From a virus: a stretch of DNA of 27,567 nt. Each line of letters starts with the position of its first letter. Positions within the stretch are counted from its first letter, which is position 1. Location: IMG/VR virus record IMGVR_UViG_3300044961_000427, positions 1 through 27,567 of that record, one strand, 5' to 3'. This document shows positions 22,561-27,567 of this stretch, piece after piece. The notes below the pieces were generated by a model. It saw nothing but the letters and a program-made list of their open reading frames with translations, ran no database searches and was not told the DNA's origin. Made by a program: the position numbers and the translations under genes.

Positions 22561-23111
22561 GCAAGCGCACGATTCCCACCGAGACGATCGAGAAGGCGCG
22601 CGCGCTATGGAATGAAGGCCTGCCGGCGCGCGAGATCGGCCAACGCCTCGGCCGCTCCGTGAACTCGGTGATCGGCATGGCGCACCGCAACGGCTTCCCC
22701 ACGCGCGGGAGCCGGCCGCGGCCGATGACGGAAGGTGATCGCAAGCGCATCCTCGCGCTGGCCGACGCAAAGCCGGGATTCGGAATCCGCCGCCGTGTGG
22801 TGCCCAAGCAGCCGGAGCGGGATGGTCCCGCCCCGGCGTCGGGAGCGGGCGGCACGCGGCCGAGCGCCGTGGAACCCCCAACCGCGGACTCCTCTCCGGT
22901 CCATCCGCGCGTCATAGCCGCACCGCTCCCGGCGTGGATCAGCGGCGCGAAGCCGGGCTGCTCGTGGCCGATTGGCGAGCCAGGCACGCCGGGCTTCCGC
23001 TACTGCGACGAGCCGCGCGCCGTGCGCTCCTATTGCGCGGAGCATGCGGCCGTCGCTTACCGGAGCCCGACCGAGACGGAGGCACGCCTCGTGCGGGTCC
23101 GGCGCGCATGA
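22557..23111 (+). CDS. gcrA: GcrA-family transcription regulator
   Basis: 184 residues. The N-terminus fits GcrA: IEKARALWNEGLPAREIGQR, then SVNSVIGMAHRNGF (residues 34-47), a helix-turn-helix. A linker of about 80 Pro/Ser-rich residues follows. The C-terminus reads GCSWPIGEPGTPGFRYCDEP and then SYCAEHAAVAYR, with Cys135, Cys150, Cys160 and His163, the hallmark of the family. In Caulobacter GcrA binds sigma70-RNA polymerase and activates promoters carrying methylated GANTC. The phage copy probably redirects host transcription. ATGA overlaps on both sides. Confidence 0.85.
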   Translation: MSKRTIPTETIEKARALWNEGLPAREIGQRLGRSVNSVIGMAHRNGFPTRGSRPRPMTEGDRKRILALADAKPGFGIRRRVVPKQPERDGPAPASGAGGTRPSAVEPPTADSSPVHPRVIAAPLPAWISGAKPGCSWPIGEPGTPGFRYCDEPRAVRSYCAEHAAVAYRSPTETEARLVRVRRA

Positions 23112-23215
23112 CGGCGCGCGCGCTTCGGATGCTCTACCGCGAAGTGCCGGCGATTGATGGGTGCAAGCCCGCGTGCGGCAAGTGCTGCGGGCCGCCTGTC
23201 AGCGGGCCCGCTTAG
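23108..23215 (+). CDS. Cys-rich mini-protein, possibly truncated YkgJ-like
   Basis: 35 residues from ATG 23108, overlapping the GcrA stop. After MLYREVPAIDG comes a cysteine cluster C-K-P-A-C-G-K-C-C-G, then a stop. This resembles the start of YkgJ-type zinc/iron-chelating proteins, which are normally three or more times longer. The 3' end overlaps the convergent HNH gene by 17 nt, suggesting that the rest of the gene was replaced when the HNH gene arrived. Confidence 0.45.
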   Translation: MTARALRMLYREVPAIDGCKPACGKCCGPPVSGPA

Positions 23216-23606
23216 GCTTCCCGAGCCCGCCATCCAGCCTGTTGGTCTTGCCATTGTGGCAGGGCCAGCAGAGCGGTTGCAGGTTGGAGCGGGTGAGACG
23301 AAGGTCGGGCCGCTCGCGCACGGTGAAGATGTGATCCACCACCTTCGCCCGGCGCACGATCCCCTGCGCAGCGCATGCCCGGCAATTCGGCTCCGCCGCC
23401 AGGACCGCAGCGCGTAGCGCGCGCCATTGAGCATCGTAGCCGCGCTCCGTCTCGGACGGCCGGGCCGGCGCCGTCTCGGCGTAGCGCGCGCGCCATGCCG
23501 CCAGCCGGGCGCGGGCGCTCTCGTCGCGGTCTGGCGCGAACGCCGGGCGAAAGAGGGGAGGCTTGCGGTTCCGCCCCGCGCCGCCGCGCGCACCCTGGTC
23601 CGACAT
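23199..23606 (-). CDS. HNH endonuclease
   Basis: 135 residues, start ATG 23606 with GGGAGGG upstream (a longer start at 23696 is possible). The C-terminal half is a zinc-type HNH domain: Cys75 and Cys78 (NCRACA), VVDHIFTV with Asp91-His92, Asn108 in SNLQPLC, and the Cys113/Cys116-His117 pair. Such proteins nick DNA and often accompany phage terminases or act as mobile intron-less nucleases. It is the only minus-strand gene in the right-hand plus-strand block, which suggests a later insertion. A good promoter lies upstream at 23668-23696. Confidence 0.85.
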   Translation of the reverse strand: MSDQGARGGAGRNRKPPLFRPAFAPDRDESARARLAAWRARYAETAPARPSETERGYDAQWRALRAAVLAAEPNCRACAAQGIVRRAKVVDHIFTVRERPDLRLTRSNLQPLCWPCHNGKTNRLDGGLGKPKRAR

Positions 23607-23667
23607 GCCTTCGCCCTCCCATCCCGGAATTCCGACTATCTGCGCGCCGCCTCGATATTGCCGTTGG

Positions 23668-23696
23668 CTCATATTGGGGACCATGCCATATATCAA
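23668..23696 (-). promoter_or_regulatory. Promoter for the HNH gene
   Basis: Reading the minus strand: TTGATA, a 17-nt spacer, TATGAG. This close match to sigma70 consensus would start transcription near 23660, about 55 nt before ATG 23606. The region is AT-rich for this genome and also carries the inverted repeat ACCAT/ATGGT (23680-23684 and 23696-23700), a possible operator. Confidence 0.5.
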
Positions 23697-23739
23697 TGGT
23701 GTTGCGGCTCACCCCGGCGCGAAGCGCCACCGCCACCAC

Positions 23740-23747
23740 GGAGAACC
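23740..23747 (+). promoter_or_regulatory. Start-associated motif GGAGAACC (before 23753)
   Basis: Exact motif, 5 nt before ATG 23753. A small hairpin GGCGC-GAA-GCGCC lies just upstream. Confidence 0.75.
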
Positions 23748-23752
23748 AGACG

Positions 23753-24010
23753 ATGCCCCTCGACGCCCTTCCCTACGCAGACCTGATGGAGCGGCTCGGC
23801 TTCATTCCCGCCAACCACCGCGAGGCGCAGCTTTTCGCCGCGGAGACGCGCCCCGTCTACGACGAGCGCGGCCAGGAAGTCGCCGACTTCCGCCGCATCG
23901 TCCGCACCGACAACGACAAGACGCTCGAAGTGGTCGGCGCGAGGCTCGTGACCGCCACCGATCCCGCCGGCATGGAAGCCGCGATGTTCCCGAAGGCGCG
24001 CGGATCGTGA
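23753..24010 (+). CDS. Small protein resembling a fragment of DUF932
   Basis: 85 residues, start set by the GGAGAACC motif. The segment DFRRIVRTDNDKTLEVVG and the strands after it recall part of DUF932 proteins, where an arginine, a TD pair and a V-V-G turn follow one another. DUF932 proteins are usually several times longer, so this is either a minimal version or an unrelated look-alike. The stop overlaps the next GTG start as GTGA. Confidence 0.4.
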   Translation: MPLDALPYADLMERLGFIPANHREAQLFAAETRPVYDERGQEVADFRRIVRTDNDKTLEVVGARLVTATDPAGMEAAMFPKARGS

Positions 24011-24096
24011 GCCCGCGGGAGATCGGTCGGGCCATGATCGAAGGCGCCGCCCTCCTGGCGGCCCTCGCGGCCATCGGCTTGTGGAGCTTCGCATGA
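24007..24096 (+). CDS. 29-residue single-helix membrane protein
   Basis: GTG 24007 overlaps the previous stop. The product is a short polar start (SPREIGRAMIEG) then one Ala/Leu helix ending LWSFA. Its stop overlaps the lipoprotein ATG. The double coupling argues that it is translated. No function can be assigned. Confidence 0.4.
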   Translation: MSPREIGRAMIEGAALLAALAAIGLWSFA

Positions 24097-24485
24097 GCCC
24101 CCGCATGCGCTCCGGCGCCTTCCGCGCCGCCGCCATAGCCTCCGCGGTGGCCCTTGCGGGATGCGCCGGGATGGATGCCCACCGGAGCGCATGCGCGGCG
24201 CTCCTGGGCCGGCCGGCGGCGGCCCTCGCCGATGACAAGCCGCTCCCCGGCGGCCCGGCTCCGGCGCCGGAGGGCGCGAAGCCGGCGCCATTGGACCCGG
24301 CCGTCGAGCAATGCGCGCAGCGGAGGGCCGATGACGAGCGCGCAGTCGCCGCGGTCGCGGTCCTCGGCGTCCTTGCCGCCGGCATCGCTGGCGCCGCCTA
24401 TGGCGCGGGCTCCCGCTCCGCCTACCGGCCCTCGTATCGTCGAGCCTATGCGCCGGCCTATCGCCCGGCATGGAGGCGCCCGTGA
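24093..24485 (+). CDS. Lipoprotein with Tyr/Arg-rich tail (130 aa)
   Basis: Signal peptide with Arg residues, hydrophobic core 12-22 and lipobox L21-A22-G23-C24. The mature part has an Ala/Pro-rich stretch, a hydrophobic span near 89-106 (AVAVLGVLAAGIAGAAYGAG), then a repetitive end of Tyr-Arg-Pro and Tyr-Ala-Pro units. Phage lipoproteins are often superinfection-exclusion or lysis factors, but nothing specific points to either. ATG 24093 is preferred for the ATGA overlap; the GTGA end overlaps the next gene. Confidence 0.6.
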   Translation: MSPRMRSGAFRAAAIASAVALAGCAGMDAHRSACAALLGRPAAALADDKPLPGGPAPAPEGAKPAPLDPAVEQCAQRRADDERAVAAVAVLGVLAAGIAGAAYGAGSRSAYRPSYRRAYAPAYRPAWRRP

Positions 24486-25441
24486 GCGACATGCTGCCGA
24501 ACCCCGTGCAGATCGAAATGACGGCGGCCGATCTCGCGCCGTGGAATGGCGCGACGGTTGAGCAAGTCCGGGACGCCTTCCTCGAAGGCCGCGTGGTCGC
24601 TATCGCCCTTTCGCCGGGAGAGCAGAAGACCACCGGCCCGATGCTCAAGGCCTGCATCGAAGATGCGCGTGGCGCGGTCGCCATGGGCCGCCTGATCGAC
24701 GCCGGCCATCTGCCGAACGCCATCATCAAGGCGGAGGCGGTGCGGGCGAAGCCGCTCGTCTGCGGCGGCTGGCTCCGCCATCCCTTCGACGATCCCTGGG
24801 TGCTCTTCCACACCTGGGAGGAGGGCGCCGCCCCGCTGCTCGTGATCCCCGCGAGCGAGGACGGCAGGGGCACGGTGAGCTGCGAATTCGTGCCGACCCT
24901 GATGCGCGGCGCGCGGATGCTGCTCGTCGGCGATGTTGGGGAATTGACCTCCGGCGTCCAATCGGACGGCGAACTCGGATTCTTCGCAAACATCCAATGC
25001 TCCCCGATGCGCCTGCTGGCGGCGAAGGCAGACGAGCCGGATGACGCGATGAAGCGCGAGGCGGCGTGCAATCTCGGCGATCCGGTCTGGACCGCCCTCG
25101 CCATGCTCGCGACCGATGGCGTCGAGGTCGAGACGATCCCGGCCCCGGAGCGGCTGAACAAGCAGCGCGTCGCGAAGGGCAAGCATCCGATCCCCTCGTG
25201 GCAGCGCGTCCACTCGAAGCCCTACATCACGGCGCTGCTCGCCCGGCGCTCCGGCGCGCGGCGCGGCCCCGGCGGCGGGCACCATGCTTCGCCTGTGATG
25301 CATGTGCGGCGCGGGCATCTGCGCCGGCTCGAAGATGGCCGGCAGATATGGGTGCGCGATTGCATCGTGAATGCCGCGGACGATAGCCCGGTCGTCCGCA
25401 GCCACTACGTCATGAAGCCGGGCAAGCAGGAGAACCGCTGA
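24482..25441 (+). CDS. Hypothetical phage protein (319 aa)
   Basis: GTG 24482 chosen for the overlap; ATG 24470 is an alternative. A globular protein of about 319 residues. Near the C-terminus it has SKPYITALLARRSGARRGPG, a double histidine, then a basic VMHVRRGHLRRLEDGRQIWV strand pair. This end pattern occurs in uncharacterised phage and prophage proteins I have seen described only as hypothetical. The last codons encode Q-E-N-R and contain the GGAGAACC motif that serves the next small gene. Confidence 0.6.
   Translation: MSDMLPNPVQIEMTAADLAPWNGATVEQVRDAFLEGRVVAIALSPGEQKTTGPMLKACIEDARGAVAMGRLIDAGHLPNAIIKAEAVRAKPLVCGGWLRHPFDDPWVLFHTWEEGAAPLLVIPASEDGRGTVSCEFVPTLMRGARMLLVGDVGELTSGVQSDGELGFFANIQCSPMRLLAAKADEPDDAMKREAACNLGDPVWTALAMLATDGVEVETIPAPERLNKQRVAKGKHPIPSWQRVHSKPYITALLARRSGARRGPGGGHHASPVMHVRRGHLRRLEDGRQIWVRDCIVNAADDSPVVRSHYVMKPGKQENR
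25429..25436 (+). promoter_or_regulatory. Start-associated motif GGAGAACC (before 25443)
   Basis: Exact motif, 6 nt before ATG 25443, placed inside the final codons of the upstream gene. Confidence 0.7.
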
Positions 25442-25442
25442 C

Positions 25443-25505
25443 ATGGACCGACACGAAGAGGACGCCTTGCGGGCGTTCATCTATGCCGCCGAGAGGCTCC
25501 GCTAA
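25443..25505 (+). CDS. 20-residue peptide frame
   Basis: ATG 25443 to TAA 25503-25505 encodes MDRHEEDALRAFIYAAERLR, which could form one amphipathic helix. The only support is the exact GGAGAACC motif 6 nt upstream and the immediate proximity to the preceding gene. It may be a real micro-protein or a leader. Confidence 0.4.
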   Translation: MDRHEEDALRAFIYAAERLR

Positions 25506-25552
25506 GCCGGGCAGGCTCGCGCCCTCGCCCGCCGCGCGGGAGGGCTCGCGTG

Positions 25553-25753
25553 ATGGGGTTCCTGCTCTCGTTCCTGTCGCGCCGCTGGTTGCGCGCGGCC
25601 ATGGTCGAGCAGTGGCGTCGCAGCCTCTCGCCCGGCGACCGCGCGCGCTTCGATTATTGGGGCGCGACGGGCAATGCGGCGCACCATCGCTTCGCGTGGG
25701 CCGACGAAATACCGCCGAAAGGGTTGCAACACGGGCGGGGCAAGTCTAAGTAG
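25553..25753 (+). CDS. Small basic protein with hydrophobic N-terminus (66 aa)
   Basis: ATG 25553 with GGGAGGG seven bases upstream; GTG 25550 is an alternative. Hydrophobic N-terminus (MGFLLSFLSRRWLRAAMV), then a charged segment (SLSPGDRARFDYWGATGN) and a basic tail. The N-terminal helix may be membrane-attached. No family recognised. A hairpin 34 nt after its stop may end the transcript. Confidence 0.45.
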   Translation: MGFLLSFLSRRWLRAAMVEQWRRSLSPGDRARFDYWGATGNAAHHRFAWADEIPPKGLQHGRGKSK

Positions 25754-25769
25754 GGCGCAAGGCTGAGGT

Positions 25770-25777
25770 GGTTCTCC
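25770..25777 (-). promoter_or_regulatory. Orphan inverted copy of GGAGAACC
   Basis: The minus strand reads GGAGAACC here, but no start codon followed by a usable frame lies downstream of it. It stands just before the hairpin at 25787-25825. Confidence 0.35.
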
Positions 25778-25786
25778 GCCGAGTGG

Positions 25787-25825
25787 GGAGCGGCCGGCTT
25801 CGTCGAAAGGCGAGCCGGCCGTTCT
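25787..25825 (+). terminator. Probable intrinsic terminator
   Basis: Stem CGGCCGGCT (25791-25799) pairs perfectly with AGCCGGCCG (25813-25821), and can extend outward by A-T, G-C and wobble pairs. The loop is 8-13 nt. A short T-containing stretch (TTCTTCGTT) follows. It lies in a gap between two genes on the same strand. Confidence 0.5.
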
Positions 25826-25855
25826 TCGTTCCGCGGCGCCCGCCTCGGCCCCCAT

Positions 25856-25863
25856 GGAGAACC
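25856..25863 (+). promoter_or_regulatory. Start-associated motif GGAGAACC (before 25870)
   Basis: Exact motif, 6 nt before ATG 25870. It selects this start over an upstream in-frame one. Confidence 0.7.
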
Positions 25864-25869
25864 AGCCAC

Positions 25870-26178
25870 ATGCGCGCGATCTCGCTCACCCGCGGACACG
25901 ATCTCTTCTCCGTCCTTCGAGATATGGTCGAGGATGGAATTCCGGACGGGCCGGCCCTCGTCTATTACGACAGCAAGCCGTGCATGCGGCTCGGCTCCAT
26001 CCATGCCGCGGCGTGCCTCTCGGTGCGCGAGAGCCCCGGCTGCCGCTTCGTCCCCTACGTCCCGCATCCGAAGGCGCCGCCCCTCGGGCCGCGCATGTCC
26101 GCGCTGCTGGCCGCGGCCGCGCAGGCGCGGGCGGAGCGGGCTGCGCGCCGGGCTGCGAAGGCGAAGCGTCATGGTTGA
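25870..26178 (+). CDS. Hypothetical protein (102 aa)
   Basis: Start from the motif at 25856. A compact domain (residues 1-75) contains [20 protein letters not shown] and two cysteines ([15 protein letters not shown]), followed by an Ala/Arg helix at the C-terminus that is strongly basic. No family recognised. It overlaps the truncated DUF5131 frame by 8 nt. Confidence 0.5.
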   Translation: MRAISLTRGHDLFSVLRDMVEDGIPDGPALVYYDSKPCMRLGSIHAAACLSVRESPGCRFVPYVPHPKAPPLGPRMSALLAAAAQARAERAARRAAKAKRHG

Positions 26179-26470
26179 GAACACGAAAATCGAGTGGACC
26201 GACCACACCTTCAATCCGTGGACGGGCTGCACGCGCGTCTCGCCGGGCTGCGACCACTGCTATGCGGAGGCCATGTCGAAGCGGAACCCAGGCTCCTTCG
26301 GCTCATGGGACCCGGGCGCATCGCGCAAGCGCACTGGCTTGTCCTACTGGCACCAGCCTCACCGCTGGAACTCTTCGGCTGATTTTCCGAATTTCTGCTT
26401 GGCTCCATCGCGCGCCAGCGCGAATGAAGCAGCACGCCAGGGGACGGACCCCGGCACGGAGAACCAGCAG
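26171..26470 (+). pseudogene. Truncated DUF5131 (phage Gp37/Gp68-like) gene
   Basis: ATG 26171. The first 67 residues match the start of DUF5131 proteins: [34 protein letters not shown] with Cys20, Cys27 and Cys30, then WHQPHRWN. The family, thought to be radical-SAM-like, is normally well over 200 residues. After RWN (about 26370) similarity ends abruptly. The bases after the break are less GC-rich, and the frame continues without a stop into the next gene, so a fused 188-residue product is possible. It looks like a deletion or recombination remnant. Confidence 0.65.
26458..26465 (+). promoter_or_regulatory. Start-associated motif GGAGAACC (before 26471)
   Basis: Exact motif, 5 nt before ATG 26471. 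A GGGG-ACGGA-CCCC inverted repeat lies immediately upstream. Confidence 0.75.
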
Positions 26471-26737
26471 ATGCCCGCCAAGACCGCCCGCCACGCCCGC
26501 GCCGCCACCCGCACCGAGCGCCGCGCAGCGAACCAGAACGCCAGCCTCGAAGCCTTCCTGCGCGAGAAGGCCCGCTTCGACGCGATGCTCGCCGAGATGC
26601 AGCAGATGAGCGAGGACCACATGGGCGCGGACCCCGAGGGGGTGCTTTGGACCGAGGCCGCCCGGCTCGCCTACTTCAACGCGAAGCTGCAGGAGATCAC
26701 GGACTCCTACTTCCGCCGCGGCGAATACGCCGCCTGA
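26471..26737 (+). CDS. Hypothetical helical protein (88 aa)
   Basis: 88 residues with its own motif and start, although in frame with the truncated gene before it. It has a basic N-terminus ([16 protein letters not shown]), then two charged helices ([36 protein letters not shown]). Probably a small DNA- or protein-binding helical protein. Not recognised. The 95 nt after it hold an inverted repeat (CCCGG-ATTGG-CCGGG) and the next motif. Confidence 0.55.
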   Translation: MPAKTARHARAATRTERRAANQNASLEAFLREKARFDAMLAEMQQMSEDHMGADPEGVLWTEAARLAYFNAKLQEITDSYFRRGEYAA

Positions 26738-26821
26738 GCCGATTGCGCTTGGCTCCTGCCGACACCAGCGCGACACCACCATCCAGAAGCGCCCCGGATT
26801 GGCCGGGCCTTCGAACGACAC

Positions 26822-26829
26822 GGAGAACC
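26822..26829 (+). promoter_or_regulatory. Start-associated motif GGAGAACC (before 26833)
   Basis: Exact motif, 3 nt before ATG 26833. Fifteen bases upstream lies GGATTGGCCGG (26796-26806), which also occurs before the minus-strand copy at 18400-18407. Confidence 0.75.
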
Positions 26830-26832
26830 ACG

Positions 26833-27567
26833 ATGACCACCCTTTCCGACACCGCCCGCGTGATCCTGAGCCGCGCCGCGCAGCACGAGATGGGGCTCGC
26901 CTTCCCGACCGACTCCCTGAAGGGCGGCGCCATCGCGAAGGTCGGGGACAGCCTCCTGAAGCAAAATCTTGTCACTGCGATCGAGCCGCGCCGCGGGATC
27001 GAGGCCGCCTGGACGGTGCGCGGCGAGCCGGTCCTCCTGAAGATCACCGACGAAGCGCTGCGCGCCATCGGCATCGACCCGAACGAGGGCGACGCCGATC
27101 AGGGCGAGCCCGACTGCTCGGGCATCGAGGGCAGCGTCGCCAACCAGGGCGCGCCTGACGCCGCCGGCGAGGACGCCGCGGACGACCATGGCGCGGACGA
27201 CGCGGAAGCCGCCCACGGCGCCCACGAGGGCGAGGGACACGGCGACGGGGATGAGGGCCCGCAGGACCCGCCCGCCGCCACCACGCGCGCCCACAGGCTG
27301 CGCGACGCCGCAGCAGCCTTCCTGGCCGCCTGGGACGCGTGCCCCGCGCAGGACGCGACCGACAACCCCATCAGCCGGGCGGTCGAGAACCTCCGCAGCG
27401 CCATGGCGCCGAAGCCGACGCGGCACACGACGCAGGGCGAGCGCAAGCCGCGCGAGGGCACCAAGCAGGAGGCGGTGCTCGCCATGCTCCGCCGCCCCGA
27501 GGGCGCGACGGTGGCGCAGATCGCCGAGGCGACCGGCTGGGCGCCGCACACGGTCCGCGGCTTCTTC
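26833..27567 (+). CDS. DUF3489-domain protein (3' end off the window)
   Basis: 245 residues visible from ATG 26833. The N-terminus (DTARVILSRAAQHEMGLAFP, SLKGGAIAKVGDSLLKQNLV) and the last visible stretch (KQEAVLAMLRRPEGATVAQI, AEATGWAPHTVRGFF) match DUF3489 proteins, the latter being a winged-helix-like domain. Between them lies an acidic Asp/Glu/Gly/His linker and a helical segment. In alphaproteobacteria DUF3489 genes often accompany DUF2924 and serine recombinase genes on mobile elements, so an integration module may lie beyond the edge. Confidence 0.75.
   Translation, partial: MTTLSDTARVILSRAAQHEMGLAFPTDSLKGGAIAKVGDSLLKQNLVTAIEPRRGIEAAWTVRGEPVLLKITDEALRAIGIDPNEGDADQGEPDCSGIEGSVANQGAPDAAGEDAADDHGADDAEAAHGAHEGEGHGDGDEGPQDPPAATTRAHRLRDAAAAFLAAWDACPAQDATDNPISRAVENLRSAMAPKPTRHTTQGERKPREGTKQEAVLAMLRRPEGATVAQIAEATGWAPHTVRGFF

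Noticed and set aside
1-27567. CRISPR array, rRNA genes, insertion sequences
   Set aside because: No regularly spaced direct repeats, no rRNA-like stretch and no transposase motif or terminal inverted repeats were seen.

Overview
This window is a stretch of an alphaproteobacterial siphovirus or prophage genome. GC content is high (roughly two thirds by eye), genes are tightly packed, and many adjacent genes share ATGA or GTGA stop/start overlaps. The alphaproteobacterial host is inferred from a GcrA-type regulator, a GapR-like domain and the codon style. No terminase, portal, capsid or integrase is visible, so the element continues beyond both edges.

Layout: (1) 1-1504, lysis module and small membrane proteins: the tail end of a membrane protein, an overlapping spanin pair, a GH19-type endolysin, two tiny one-helix proteins, and a phage-borne tRNA-Gln(UUG) between them. 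(2) 1600-13638, plus strand, late structural module: head-tail connector, head closure, tail terminator, tail tube, a G/GT chaperone pair with a recognisable -1 slippery heptamer, a gp10-like protein, tape measure, two tandem paralogous distal-tail proteins, a DUF1833-like protein, NlpC/P60 hydrolase, a large J-like hub and a tail fibre. (3) 18395-13642, minus strand: ten genes, nine of them joined by very short overlaps or a 1-nt gap, including an HNH protein, RecT-like annealing protein and a winged-helix protein. (4) 18524-27567, plus strand: Cro-like repressor, a GapR/RMF/AT-hook composite, RuvC-like resolvase, a DUF1376 replication protein, a GcrA homologue, a second HNH gene on the minus strand, small membrane proteins and lipoproteins, a truncated DUF5131 gene, and a DUF3489 gene running off the edge.

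The strongest unexplained signals are: (a) an 8-nt start-associated motif, GGAGAACC, placed 3-6 nt before nine start codons, all in the non-structural part, one on the minus strand; (b) near absence of AGCT over the tail module (none seen between about 1175 and 11847), with Glu-Leu and Gln-Leu written as GAA-CTN/CAA-CTN, in an element carrying its own CAA-reading tRNA; (c) an AT-rich patch with tandem repeats inside the DUF1376 gene, which may be a lambda-like internal origin; (d) two homologues of host cell-cycle/chromatin regulators (GcrA, GapR).

All homology statements come from reading motifs by eye; no database search was run.
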